The translations under genes and the position numbers were made by a program. The notes under the pieces are model-generated. The model did not search any database. It saw nothing but the letters and a program-made list of their open reading frames with translations, and was not told the origin of the DNA. DNA of 64,000 nt from Promerops cafer (lineage: Eukaryota; Chordata; Aves; Passeriformes; Nectariniidae), in assembly GCA_013398275.1 (NCBI GenBank), contig VZSE01012476.1, positions 2,318,644 through 2,382,643 on the forward strand, in the 5' to 3' direction. Positions 22,413 to 35,260 of the stretch are shown one piece after another. How positions within the stretch are numbered: position 1 is the first letter of the stretch; each line of letters opens with the position of its first letter.

Positions 22413-24480
22413 CTGTCTAACCACAAGTAAGATATACCAGCTTTCAGGCAGCACTCTCTAGCAGTACGTCTTCCTGCAAGGGGAAGGTGCCAGGCTTACC
22501 TGAGCAAGCATACCTGAGCTTAACTCAGACATCTTTTCACACACTGGCAAGGGAGACTGTGATGTAGAGTACAGCTTCATCTAGAGCACACCCCTGGAGA
22601 AATTAGCACTGGCAATCCATCTAACCTTCAGGCTTATCTCCTCATGAGACTGAGCTGACAAATGACACAATCACGCCTTTGCTGCATTTTTTTAATGACA
22701 ATTTAACCCGTCCCTTTTTCTTTATCTGATAGTCCTGGAAAGTGACTGATCCCTCAGGAATGTGGTGGTTGAAGGCAGTGCTCAGGGCTTCATTCTGGGT
22801 ACAGAAAGCAGGGAAACTGAGGCAGCTAGAGTATGACAGACTACTGTAGCCCAGGTTACAGCTACCATCTTTAGAGGCAGTATATGTGGGCCCAAAATAA
22901 GACAGATGTAGCCTGACAGATTAGACATGGGACACAGGTAACCACCTGCTGGTTCTTTCATTTGTCTGTGTGGGTGAAATTGCTGTATGATAATCTACAA
23001 ATGTCATATGTGACCTGCTATACATCTCAGGTCTTCTACACTCTGGCTCCCCATCATGTGCCTGTAGCTATTAACTTCAGTTCTAAAGTGCTGAAGAGCT
23101 GTAACAGGCATTTCTGTGACACATATGATGTCTGAAAGCCTGGGCCCCAAAGTTGTTTATTTATAGGCTAGACATGCTTGGCTCCTGTTTCTGAAGCAGG
23201 CACTCCTCCATCACTGTGGCCATTGCAATCCATGCTCAACTCACACAGTTTAGGTTTTCTGCTCTTCTATACCATCCCCTTAATAGAAGACTTAAGGTGG
23301 TAGAACAAGGATCATTCTCCCCAGTAGAGGAGAACTGCAAACAGAGGGTTATTTATCATACAGGGGAAGGAATTGTGAGGGCAGACTCTGCCATCAGCAG
23401 ACCCGGCAGGGATGACCCCAGCCATAACACGTGTTCCCTGCTGGCACACTGCCACAGGGTTACAGAAGAGAGGGATGCAGGTGGCTCCTGCTGCAAGAGC
23501 CAGACTTACCACCTTGCTGTGTGCTTAGAAAATGGTCTCATAGCTCTGGGGATTTAGTCATTGCAGGGCTGATGGCTGGTCAAAAATGCAGTTTTTTCCA
23601 GGATATGAAATCTTGCACAGTATTAACTGAGCATTCAGATAACATAAAATCATATTTTAAAAACATTGAAGCATATAGATAGACAAGGTTTAATTTATTT
23701 CAAAATAAAATGTACTGAAGGGTGACAAGAATCCCCAGTAAAACACTAAAACCTCCAGCAGAGGCCTAAGGGTTAAATCACACCCACAGGTGAGGTGGTG
23801 CTAGGTTGAAGAGCTCCTGCTGGGAGCGTAACTTCACTGTGAAGAGCCACCTGCCTCTGGTCTGAAAGGAAAAGAGCTGTGATCAAAAGTGAACAACTCC
23901 GTGACTCCATCCCAGATTCATCTTTCAGACAACCCTAAACTTTTACTTGGGAGTCTTCAGGCTGAGTGTCAATAGCTCAAGCACAACAAATGTCTGAGTG
24001 TTGCTGGGCAGTGGCTTCCAAATTATGAAACTGATTTCCTTGGAATCAATTCTTAAAGTCTTAGCACATGCCTAAGACCCCGGGCCAGAAAAAGATTTAA
24101 ATGTGTGTGAATGCTCATTGGCTGAAACATGCCATGAGTATGTACAGTGCTGAGAACAGGGTTTTGTCTCTTCCTGGGACTGTCAGATCACAGGCTCAAA
24201 AACCAAGGTAGGGAGCTGATCCCAGAGGGGCAGTGGGATAGGCAAGGATCCAGATACTAAAAATATAGTGGTCTCCTTGTCCTGCAAATAGAAAACATTT
24301 CCTCCCACCCACTTGGTACTGCTTTGGTGCTGGGTGAGCCTTATGTGGGGAAAGAGGCCACCACTGTCTGCAGGGACAGCAGTGACGAGGATGCAGAAGG
24401 AGGGCATCCTTGCAGAGAGCCATAGCTGCCAGTCTGGTAAGTGTGTGGCATTGTTTTCCTATTAAATCCCTATTAACTCA
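22413..24480. other. Unique non-coding sequence
   Basis: Nothing recognised. Frames of about 75-113 codons at 23216-23557 and 24183-24423 are on both strands and look like chance. Confidence 0.5.
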
Positions 24481-25330
24481 GTTTTAAATGATGAGCCCAG
24501 GCAAGCGTGTTTTATAGAGAGACTCCTTGAGACAGCTCAGGTGAGCTGTATGCTTTATAACTTCTGCTTTTAGTGTCTTTTTTTAAGATTCTCCTAACTT
24601 AGCAAATAAATCGTATTTTTTAATCTAAGTGAGACTGAGATTTGTTTGAACCAGAAAATGCTTGGAAATTCAAGTTCTGATTATTATTTTTCCTCTGTAT
24701 TTCAAATTAAGCGTGGGCTATAAGTGGCAACATGGAAGATCTTGTGTAATGCAGTTTAAGCCGGATGCTTTAAACCATTTAAACACAGAGGATTACATTC
24801 ACCTTTATACAAGGCACTAAAGTGATAGGAAATAATATTTAAATCCTTTTTCAGACCTAAATATTTTCATTAAAATTATTATAGTATGCGTCTAAGCCAA
24901 ACTAATTTCACAAAAAATGGTTTAGTGTATTTAGTACAGAGTATTTACATGATAACAGATAAAGTGAATGCAACATTTTGCAAGCTATTAAAAATACTTA
25001 GTAATTCCAGTTGGAGCACTCAGCTGTAAGAGCTGTTTTCCATTTCAGTGAACTTTATGCTGTGGAGAGGAAAGAAATGATCTCTCCACATGGCTGAGCA
25101 TCAGGTTTCTTTGAGCAGGAAAGCAGGCTTGTAAAGGGTAGGTGTTTATGCTTGCTTGTTTCCATCGGGAATGCTCTCTGACATGCAAATGACCTGCCAG
25201 GCACTAGCAGGCTTTAAGCAGATCTCCTTTAAAACCTTCTGCTGCAATCCCATGTGATCCCAGACCAGCATGTGCATAGATTAGCGTTGTTTTAGCAGGC
25301 AGAGTTGTAGTTTCTTTAGTGCTCTGCTGC
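24481..25330. promoter_or_regulatory. Possible conserved non-coding block
   Basis: Repeat-free, AT-rich over 24600-25010, then a mixed segment with an octamer ATGCAAAT at about 25184. There are many TAAT/ATTA cores and almost no open frames. This resembles vertebrate ultraconserved-type enhancer sequence, but conservation itself is not visible from one genome. Confidence 0.25.
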
Positions 25331-26684
25331 TACAGCTGGTGAAAAGCACTGAGTGGCAGAAGGGGAAAACTGTAAAAGTTATCTGTGGATCACAGGCTCT
25401 CTTGCCCTTTTACCTCTCTGAATCCAGCTCCACCAGGGATGATTTCCACCTGAAGGTTAACTTGGAGCAACTTTTTTTCTGAAGTAGTCTTTATAGTAAA
25501 TATCTGGGAGGTTTTGTCTTGTTTTGCTTTAGCAGTGCTCACTGTTTAAAATAGTGAGAATGTTTAAATAGTGAGGATATCCCTACACTTTTGGGCAAAC
25601 TGAATGGTGCTTTGGGCTCCATGGGCTGTACCTGGCGCCTGAGGTGATTCACTCAGCCAAAAAACAGACAAATTTTTGAAAAAAAAATTATTCTAGTCTA
25701 GCAGGGGAGGGAGTTTGTGGATGAGAATGAGTAGCCAAAACCAGGACAAGGCAGTATTTATCTAAGCCATCTGATAATAGTTACCTACAAGATGCCTGGC
25801 AGATGACATGTTAAAATTGACCAGATTGTGATCTGGAGTGAAGAGAGTGGGAAGAGAGTGGGAAAAGAGAAAAGCCAAAAGGAAGAGCAGGAGGGAGAAG
25901 ACTTGTACTGATCTGGAGTTTCACCCAGGATGGCTGAGACACTCATTTTTGGGCAGCTACACATGTTCCTGCTTCATGGAGTCTCTGAGGTATAACATGA
26001 TGTACCTGGGGAGCACAGGGAGCCACTTCCAAGTGCCCCACACTCCAGTCACAGCTGTACAACAAATAGAACTTCTATCATGTCTCATTCATCTATGCAA
26101 AAATGGCTGAGTGGAAGTTTTGAGGGGCAGCTAATGTTGCAGTACATTTCTGAAAGGAAATCTATCCATGACAGCATTGCATAGTTGAACACCAGGCTTC
26201 CATAAATAATTAGGAAGGCAAATCTTTGCCTTTTATCTTTGTCACAGTGACTGGAATGCACCTCACTACCTTCAGTGATTACAATTCATGCAGCACTAAA
26301 ACCACAAGGTATGCTTTTTACATGCCTGATGTACACCCCTCCACCCACCAGCATTGCTCATAAATATCCCTTTTTTTTTCCCCCAAAGATGCCAGGACCC
26401 ACTGGCAAAACCTGGAGACTCACCAAGTATTTGCTTGAAATAGCCATCTATTGTCAAAAAGGGGAGCTCTTCACAAAAGACACATCTGACATTTCCAAGG
26501 AGTGACTGGTGAACCAGAGCATTTGGAAAGTGCTGCTGTGAGCATGATGGAAGAAGGGGTTCAGAATGATATTTTGTAGGCAGGAAGAAGTTTCAGCAGG
26601 GACCTTACTCCACTAAAGAGGGAGATGCTGATAGAAGCCAATCTAAACCAGGTGCTATATTTATTACCATTGTTAGCAGCTTTT
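25331..26684. other. Unique non-coding sequence
   Basis: Contains a small imperfect tandem duplication, two 17-18-bp units at 25544-25578 (GTTTAAAATAGTGAGAAT and a near copy), and a short GAGAGTGGGAA duplication near 25846. No gene recognised. Confidence 0.5.
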
Positions 26685-26765
26685 ATAATAATAGCAATGA
26701 TAATAACAATAATAATAGCAATAATAATAATTAATTAATTAATGATTAATTAAATAATAATCAAT
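26685..26765. repeat. (AAT)n / TTAA-rich microsatellite
   Basis: Interrupted AATAAT/ATAGCAATAAT units passing into TTAATTAATTAATGATTAA-type sequence. It is degenerate and old. The TTAATTAA part repeats a homeodomain core but is probably only simple repeat. Confidence 0.88.
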
Positions 26766-28740
26766 GTGGGATGGGCTGCCCACAGCAGGGAGGTGAAGAT
26801 GTAAGGTGATTGACGATGAGCCCTAGATCACTCTCATTGTCTTGTGGTGTGTGTGTATGTGAAACTTGCAAAATAACTGGTACCAAGAAGAGGAATTTTG
26901 ACAATGGCTGCCAGCTTTCATGGAAAAAAATAAATCTCTTCTTTCTGATCTCTACATGTCTCCACCTATGGTGCCACCACTGGTTGCTCTCTCTGAGTGC
27001 CTACAACAGAGCTGGCCAGATGTTCTTCACCCCTTTGACCTTTACCACAACACAGGGCTTGAGAAGAAAACCTTGCAAGAGTTTTATTCCGAATCAGCCT
27101 GGCACACTATGGAAATGCACACAGCAGGGTATCATGTTGTCTAACCTAACCTGTCCAGGGCACATATGCCACTACTTGAGCCACCTCTGGCCGACCTTCT
27201 GGAGGCCTCCACTGACTGCAGAAGGACTCATGAAGTTTTATTTATGGATTGAGCTAAAGATCTGAGTCAGGCGTGAGCAAAAAAGGCTGACACAGTTCAG
27301 AAAGGCTGTTGAATAAGAACAAGATAACATTTTGTCAGGACATCTGTCAGAAATGGTATGTCTGCTGCTGATCTTGCCTGGGGGCAGAAGATCCACCTTT
27401 GTTTTTTCTGTGAATCTGTGGTGTTCAGTGAGTCCAATGGTCAGGAGGAGGAAAGCTGGAGGAAATCACACAGAACCTGAATTTCTCAGGGAGTTGTAAC
27501 AGCTAAGAAAAAAAAGTTGCTTTGGGGAAATGTGAAGAGTAGAAGAAATTGAAATTTTGAAACTTGCCTGAGGCATCACTTCTGGAAAAACCGAGCTGAT
27601 ATAGCAAGTAGTGGCTTGATGTGGGGTTATCCTTGCATCTCTGTGATGTTCATTTTCACTAGAAGACAGTGCTAAGTGAAGAGGGGAGTGTATTTTTTGC
27701 TAAAAAATTCAATGCTTTTATGACAGACCCTCATGAGAGGCTGTGGCAAACCTTGTCCTTGTGCCTGGCAAAAACTGTATTGAACAGAGCTTATAAAGTC
27801 ACAGGTAAGTTTTTTGCCTTCACCTCAGCTATTTGCAAGAAGAGTTGGTCCAACACACAGCAATTTGAACAAATTAGAGGGTTTAAAATGTTTCCCATCA
27901 CTTTATCATCTACTGCTCTGTCTCTCTGCCTGTGGAACTATTTTTATGGCCAGATCCTTATCTGTCTTCTTTAAAAACCTTGGTGCAAGGGGTCAGATCA
28001 GTAAGCACTCAGGTCTGCAGAAGTTTATCTGCTTGTGGCATCAGTCAGTGTCTCATCTCTTAGGTTGCCACTGAAATTGTGCTAAGGTTGTTTGCTCATT
28101 GGAGAAAGTAACTTAAAGGTTGACTGTTTAAAACATGGATGGCCTGGGCCATATGGACAGTTTGGTGACTATTCAGAGATCATGCACAATTGTTCAGCCT
28201 GACCAGAAGCAGGAGCTTATTATTCAGGGATTATGGTGTTACCAGGTAAAGTGTATCACATGGTGACAAAATCACTGAAACAGGGCTTTATGTGAAATTG
28301 TGCAGTCAAGGACCAGGAGAAGGACCATTCCTGTGATGTGCAGCTCCACTGCTAATAGCAATTTCACTGCTAGAAAGGAGCCAGTCCTGTCCTCCTTTCT
28401 GAGAAGAGGTTCACCTACTGTATCAGAGACATTTGCTCATGCACTGGAGAAACAGGGAAAGGGAAAGAACTATTTACTGAGCTCTGATGTTTGGCACCTG
28501 TAGAATATGTGTATTTTTGCCTGGAATATAAGGCAGGATGCTCACACTTTTTACCACCTTGCATTTGGGGTTTGATTCAGAGACCTTGTAAACTTTTCAC
28601 TGACTTCAGGGGAGTTTGGATCATGTCCACAAGCTACTCATCAGCCTGCAAGGGTAAAAAGATAAACTGACTCTTTCTCCTGGAGAGATCCAGGAAAAGA
28701 GTTCATCAGAGATAATTAGGATACCGTGGCATTTAGGGAG
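26766..28740. other. Unique non-coding sequence
   Basis: No gene or repeat recognised. The 151-codon plus-strand frame at 26810-27265 overlaps another plus-strand frame, is rich in Trp/Leu/Cys without domain pattern, and is not called. Confidence 0.5.
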
Positions 28741-28783
28741 TTTTGGGGTTTTTGTTGTTCTTTTTGTTTGGTTGGTTTTCGAT
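28741..28783 (-). repeat. T/G-rich low-complexity tract
   Basis: TTTTGGGGTTTTTGTTG-type sequence continuing to TTTGGTTGGTTTTC. Read on the minus strand it is an A-rich tract with C, like the one at 3851. Confidence 0.65.
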
Positions 28784-28860
28784 TCCCCATAGCAACTCAT
28801 AGTCTAATGCCTGGATTATTTTTAATGTTACATTTCTCTTCCTGTTTTGATTTGTAAGGA

Positions 28861-29130
28861 GGACAGCCCTCTGGGCCTTTGGCTGCAGGGCCCATCAGGC
28901 AGCTGAAATGGAGCAGCAGGAGCTCCTGCAGAGAAATGCAGTCCATGACTCAGCTGTCAGCCAGGGCTCCTGAAGGGCCAGGGAAAGCAGGAGGCACTGG
29001 GGCAGGATGAGGTTGTAGAGCTGCCTCAGATGTCCCCTCCCCAGAGCCACGCTGGGCAGATGCTGCCCCGAGGGGCAGAAGGTGACCAGCAGCTGGTGCA
29101 GCAGCACGAGGTAATGGGGTGACCCCTGAG
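28861..29130 (+). other. GC-rich patch with weak exon-like frame
   Basis: Clearly GC-richer than its surroundings. On the plus strand one frame is open from 28949 (after a TGA at 28946-28948) to a TGA at 29120-29122, and 54 codons in, at 29111, it meets a GTAATG that could be a splice donor. The encoded stretch is rich in Gln, Glu and Gly. The opposite strand is also open (28895-29143), and I see no convincing acceptor, so a real exon is unlikely but not excluded. No family recognised. Confidence 0.2.
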
Positions 29131-32100
29131 CCCACAGAGGCACAGGGGAGTTTACAAACCCATGGCAGCTCTTGTGACTGTCCCGGGAGTGGGTGAGTAA
29201 ATCACAGGAAAGGCAGAGGTTTGATTTGGGCTAACGAGAGCTGCGATTTGTTTTAGTTTGGGTCTGGTCCAAAGTTAGTCTTTATAATCTGGGTTGTGTT
29301 CAGGCTGAACTGAGCTCTGCTTTTCCATTTTTGAGAAAGCCCAAAGAGCAGCCTCCCACTGTGAAAGCCCTCTGAGCCAAGCTGCTGATGTGAAAGAAGT
29401 CTCACATTTGTTTTCTTTCACATCTTTTGGTTTAGAAGCACACAGATGCGTTTAACGCACACCCTAAAAATAACATCCTTGGAACTGTTGGAAAATCAAG
29501 ATTTTTACTTTTTAGTGATTGCTTTTAGCAGCCTGCTTTATGATCTTGCCTTAGAACTGACAACACAAAACTGATCAGCCTTAAAAACAAAAAAGAGTTT
29601 TCACACTTTGCTACTTTTAAGATAAAATTCCTTTTAATGGCTTTTCTACTAATTAGTTCTCGTGACTTCCCAGTCTCTTGGTAGAGGCTCTTTTTAATGT
29701 ATGTCAATATAATCAACAAGGATTATGGTCTTTTATTCAAAGTATGTTGATAAGGGATAAGCAAACAGAGTGGTGCTGCTTTCTCCCCACTAACAGCCAC
29801 CTCCAGCTGTGCCACTCCAAGTATCAGATCTGCTGTGTCACCCACCTGACCGGGCAGGAGTTGCCAGGAGGGATTGAGGGTGGGGAGACTGTTTGGTAGG
29901 GCTGAAGTGGCCTGGAGGATGGAGCAGAAGGGTATTGCTACAGCCCTGTCACAGAATTCTCTGCTGCTAAAGCACAGTGGAAAGCTCAGAGAAAAACACA
30001 CAGTGCAGCTCACCACCTGGGACACAGTGGATTGATAAACCTTTCTCAGAGGTGGAGAGTGCTGTGCAACTGCCATGATTTCCCTTACAGCTCTCCTCTT
30101 TCTCACAGGATAGCTCTTCAGCTGGAGTGAGGTGACAAACAAAATGCCAGTAAGGAAAAAAGCCATCTGAGTTATAAATTAAAGGGGCCAAAGCCTCCCT
30201 AGCTGTTGTTAGTCTCTAAGCATCTCCGTGATCCTGATGTTGCCAACAGTAAGCCCAGGTCTTGTGCTTTCCCCCTTACAAATGGCTTTGCTCATGCAGT
30301 ATCAAGCACTGGCTGGGCTAATATCTACAGTGGTTATTGAGGGAATGCACACAACCTCAGTAAGGAGTCACAACTCCTCTGGAACACACCCTTAGATGCC
30401 CATTTTAAAATAAACATTTACAGCCTCAGTTCTTCAGCAGTCCACAACAGGACCAGCCTATGCCATAGCCTCAGGATTTGTCAGCTTGGATAACACGTAA
30501 CATCAGCCTATTCTTATGCTGCAAGCTGTTTGATTATTCCTAGCTAACACAATTATCTGGGCTCAAATTTTCCATGCAGTCTCAATACAACACTCAGACG
30601 TTTCAAACTGATAGTTTAATTAAATTATGGCAATTAGGGTTATTTCAGTTCCAGGAGTATGTGAGGCAAAGATGCTGAGGATAAACACAGCACTTGTGCT
30701 TCCAGCGGAGCAGAGAGATTCTGTTCTGTGGGAATATGAATCTTTCAGAGGACTGAATTTCATCAGCATTTGAATCCTCTAGAAATCATGCTTCTTTTAT
30801 GTATTTCAAGTTGGACATTCCAAGATGGAATCCATCAAGATTACTTGTAGAAACCTGGTCTTACACATGCAAGCAGAATTGGAGATCCAGCTATTCCTCT
30901 GTGCTTAAGAGGTATTTTTGCTTTGTTTAGATATCCTCTGTGGAGCCAGCAGTGCCAAGACAGCATGCAGCATGGCTCCCTTTGTGCTGACCCATGTAAT
31001 CAGCAATGTGCATTTTATGTGCATGTGTGTGTTTGCCTATCAGGAATATATGCTCAGCCTCCCTACAGGCTGGACTCATGCACATAGAGCTGCAGCAGCC
31101 TCACCTGTATCCTTAAGGTCATGAAGTTCAGCCAACTCTAGCATCCTGAACTTGGTGGAGACCCTTGCTGAGGCACTTTTCCAGCTTTCCAGTGATGAAG
31201 ACTGTGTCCCAAGAATGCTTCCTTTACAAGCCTCATTATCAGCTTCCACAATGTCTCGTGCAACTTGTGGAGAAGCATCTGGCTACCTCTGGCTTTGTAT
31301 CTTTCCTAGGAGAACAGTCTTTACTGAATTGTGGCTTGTATGCGAATGGAATGATGGTGGCTTGCCAGTTACAGTTAAATCACTCCTACCACCAGACAGG
31401 CTTGAAGATAAAGTAAGGAATGAATTTATTCAGGAATCCAAAGATCAGCATTACAATCTCCTTATTTAGAGGCAGCTGTGCATAAAGAAAAGAAAACTTA
31501 CAGCTGCAGACAGATTATCCTGTTATCTGTTTTATCCTGTTGAAACGCTCTCAGCATGCTTACATACCTTTCAGCTCTAAGCTTGTCTTTAAGCAAGACC
31601 TTGTCCACAGCATGTATTTCATTGAAGGGATGTTTATTAAGGGGTATGCATGTCCTTGCACTCCTCTTTTCTCCCCTGGGCTATTTCAGGTCCTCATCAC
31701 ACCTCTCCCACACATGCCATTGCCTGAGCTGGGAAGTGCTGGTGCCTGCTGGATAGGTGGGTTCTTCTGCCCAGACAAAATATCTTGGTGCTTACCTTAA
31801 TGCATGCTGATAGTGAAGGAGAGCTTCTCCTGAAAGGCAGAGCAAGATTCAGGCCTCCTTGTATTAATTTTTTATATAGTGAAAACACCAGCTAGTATAT
31901 ATGAATAAGCTAAAAATCATTGTAGATATAAACAGTGATAATACATGCAATTAATTAGGTCTTGACTGTGTTGAGACAAGAATTAATGGCAATCAAATTA
32001 TTTCAGGGTGAAAAAGACATGAACATGCTTGGCATGAACTATGCCCATGCAATACCCCAGGATGGCATCCTCTTCCTTCAAAGGTGTTGATGTACTGGGT

Positions 32101-32736
32101 GAGAGATTTCTGGAAAACATTAAAAACAAAAGTAATTTATCATACTCTATATTCCATTAACACAATTTTATTTTTCATCTGTTCTCCAGAATCCTGGATT
32201 CACATTAGCCAATGTATCAAGCAGTCCTTGTGTTTAATTTTCATATGGGATAGTGGTGAAAATCCTCACTTGCAAAATTTCAAAACCGCTCTCTGATGGC
32301 AAAAGTTTTTACTTCTTTTGTAGGGACTGTAGATACCCTTGCAATGGTCACATGAACAGGAGGAATAATCTTGGGTTGCTTGACATTAACGTGATCACAT
32401 CTCTGTGAAAAATGGTTTTGACTTAGAAAATAGCTTTTGTTTTTGCACAAGCAATGCTGTCTGGACAGTGTTATACAGAATGGTTGTCCTCAATAAGATC
32501 CTGGCATTCCTATCTACAGAGCTACCAAGAAAAAGCTGAGCGATTTGAGCTGCTGACATGTTTGAAAAGGAGCAGAACTGCTCTAGTCACACTGAGAGAT
32601 GATGCAAGTCATTTTTCATCATGGCAGCAAAGGTCCCACATGTGAAAGGGTCCTCAATTCAGTCCTTTAACACAACTGTCCCAGAAAGGGCACTTTGAGA
32701 GCTGTGTTTCTGTGACCCCCTCGCCTTTCCCTACCA
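29131..32736. other. Unique non-coding sequence
   Basis: No dispersed repeat recognised apart from the hairpin at 29387-29424. Open frames up to 147 codons (29723-30166, minus) overlap others on the opposite strand and have no domain. Confidence 0.5.
29387..29424. repeat. Perfect 12-bp inverted repeat with 14-base loop
   Basis: GATGTGAAAGAA at 29387-29398 is the exact reverse complement of TTCTTTCACATC at 29413-29424. It would form a stem-loop in RNA from either strand. The loop contains a further TCACAT, so the area may derive from local duplication and inversion. Confidence 0.85.
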
Positions 32737-32820
32737 CACTTTCTTCTCCTTCTCCTCTTACTCTTTGTCCTCCTTCTCCTCCTACTCCTCATCAATATCA
32801 TCATCATCAATATCTGTCAA
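32737..32820 (+). repeat. Pyrimidine-rich / ATC low-complexity tract
   Basis: Interrupted TTCTCC/CTCCTA units for about 50 bases, then ATC triplets (ATCATCATCAAT). It is degenerate. Confidence 0.75.
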
Positions 32821-33430
32821 TAGTTAATATCTGTTTTTCTTAAAATTTGATTTCCAGAGGGCAAAGTTGTCTCCAGAGCCCTTCCTGACACAAAAGATCA
32901 AGACCAGAGTCAGAAAGTCCACAGGTCTGGAATCTAGTCTTACTTAAGGATTTGTCAAAATGATATGCAGAAGTGAATGCTCTAAATGAATTTCAGCATG
33001 CAAGGCAGAGATAACAACTTCTCTTTCTTTCTACTTGTTCATCTCCCTTAGTTCTAGACTCTTCAATGCCAGGAGGTCTTTCTTTTCATATTTCTTTAGA
33101 TTTGGCAACTGTTGAATCTGTTCAGGCCCAAGTTCAATTTTAAACTAGAAGTGATGCCCATGGCTCATGCAGAGAAACAGCTTCTCAATACACTCTAGAA
33201 AAAGAGTAGATTCTTCCTAAAAGACAGAAAGAAGCATTGCTGTCTGGTGAGCAGGAGCCAAGTTTAGTGTGATCACAGATCAAAGAGAGCTGTGAACCCC
33301 TCGTCTCTATCTTGGCAGGGTTCTGTCCAGAATGTTTAATATTTGTGCCCAAAGGTTCAATGGCAGATTTGTTTACAGAAGAGTTTTCCAAGAGGTGCTT
33401 GGGTTGTGCTCAACAGCTGCCCTTATTGCT
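32821..33430. other. Unique non-coding sequence
   Basis: Nothing recognised. Confidence 0.5.
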
Positions 33431-33640
33431 GTCACTGGGCATACCTGGCATGTCTGGGTGATTTATCAATTTCAACTGCTCTCTGCAGCCCTCCTGCTTG
33501 AGAGACAGGGGCTGCTCCAGCACGGCGAGGAGCCATGAAACAACAGCTGCAACAGATGGCCACAGCTCCTGCCCTGGTTTGGCACACCCTGCCAAAACGG
33601 GGCCAGACGCGCACGCTTGTGCGGGGCTGGATAGGTGAGG
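33431..33640. other. CpG-bearing GC-rich patch of unknown origin
   Basis: CpGs cluster around 33521-33625, including GACGCGCACGCTTGTGCGGGG at 33604 onward. Overlapping frames on the minus strand are open through it (33410-33673, 33472-33837). It could be a small remnant of a retroviral or other insertion, or a regulatory element. I recognise neither termini nor a family. Confidence 0.25.
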
Positions 33641-34420
33641 AATACCACAAGGACATTTGTCAATGGCAAACAAAGAGTAATAAAGTGCTTTAGGGAAATA
33701 AGCCTAAATGGGGAGGTGAGGGGAATGAGGGGAAGGTGAGAAATGGCAGATGTTTTGAGGAAACATCTGTTAATCCTTGAGGGGAAAGAAGTGGTGGCAA
33801 GGACGCTAAGGAGGCAATTCAAAGGATTATCTTGCAAGTTTCATGGCTTGAGTGGAGAGGGGAGGTTGGAAGACCACACTGCTGACACTGCAGATGTCTG
33901 GGGCAGAAAGGAAGCAGGGGAGACATGTGGTGTGCCAGCCATAACAGGTAAGATGAAAAGAGGTGTTGGAACACGGAATGAAATGCGTAGAAAATTATGG
34001 TAATACTGAGGTGGTCTAGTATTACTTTGGATGATGGTTTTATGAGGTATGCATACAGGTAGCATTAGAGAAACATCAGCAAATTTATAGTCAGGATATG
34101 TGCAAAAATAGAATGCAGATTTTGCATGATAAAGACTCTAATCTCACTGTCCTTCAGTCATACTGAATGTAAATGCATCTTTTTAAAGACACTGTGGGGT
34201 TTTTTTCCCAAACAATTTGAAAATCAGAGAGCTATTTGTGCATTTTGATGAGTGTGTAGAAATGTAGCTAGTCTTGGCTGAGAAGGCCTATATAGCAGAG
34301 ACATGTCATGTCTTTGCTCAGTATGTTTGGGTTTTGCTTGCTGCGCTCCAACAACTTTATAGCTGAACATATCTGTCAAGTCTTTCAAATTAATGCATGT
34401 CCATAGAGCTGATAATTTGT
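33641..34420. other. Unique non-coding sequence
   Basis: Purine-rich on the plus strand at 33700-33800 (GGGGAGGTGAGGGGAATGAG-like). No gene or repeat family recognised. Confidence 0.5.
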
Positions 34421-35260
34421 CTTTGAATTGTTTTTGAAAAATCTGAGCTGCCCCAACGATCTCAGAAGTAGCTATTGTTTAACCGAGGTGCCATAAAAAG
34501 CTGTTCTCCTGGTAGATGTCATATTCTCTGTTAAACTTAACCATAAAATTAATAGCAATTTTAATATATGTAACTTTTTTGATCCACCAGTGAAATCACT
34601 ATGAGCTCTCACAAAAGGCATCACTGAAACAGATGAAGTATTAATTCAATCATCTTCAAAGTTTTTATGTCATGGAGGAGAAAATGAGTGACCCAACATA
34701 AAGACAAAAGAAGCATTTGAAGTTTACTGTAGTCATGTACAGGATCTGGGAAAGGGGCAGTGGCAGGTGGCAGGTTGGACATTAATCTGAGCACTTGCAT
34801 CCAGACTAATCTAGGCTCTACAGTGAAATTCTTCTCATTGTGCTAAATAGCCTAAGAGGCACACGGTAGCCCTAGGCTGCACTTCTGTCAGCAAAGCTCT
34901 AGCAGAGATTGAGTTACCTGTTGATTATGTGTCCAGGGGAAGGATATATTCTGTAACAACAACAACTGCTCTTTACAAACACAACTTTTTAATATCGCTG
35001 GGCTTGCTTCAGATTGCACATGTTGGCCTTTAGCAGGCTAACCTGAGCCATCAGGCTCGCATTAAGGCAATATCAAAAAAGGGGGTTACTGCCCTATTCC
35101 ACAATGTGCAGGCACAATACAAGGCTTAAACAGTTTTGTGCAAGATCTTATATTTTTCACCATTTCCAGCTGCGTTATCCGAGTTTTTATTTGCACGCTG
35201 TTTTGGGAAGTACCTTTGAAGGTAGTAGAATGTCATACAATTTTACATCTGAAGTCCTAC
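34421..35260. promoter_or_regulatory. Possible conserved non-coding block
   Basis: Repeat-free sequence with isolated CpGs in an otherwise AT-rich context, for example around 34455-34490, 34993-35070 and 35170-35200, and few open frames. CpGs retained in AT-rich non-repeat DNA suggest constraint, but this is inference from texture. Confidence 0.22.

Noticed and set aside
26716..26760. Cluster of TTAATTAA homeodomain-like cores
   Set aside because: Explained by the surrounding AAT/TTAA simple repeat.
26810..27265. 151-codon plus-strand open frame
   Set aside because: Overlapped by another frame on the same strand and without family resemblance.
29723..30166. 147-codon minus-strand open frame
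   Set aside because: Hydrophobic start resembles a signal peptide only by composition; another minus frame and a plus frame are open across the same bases.
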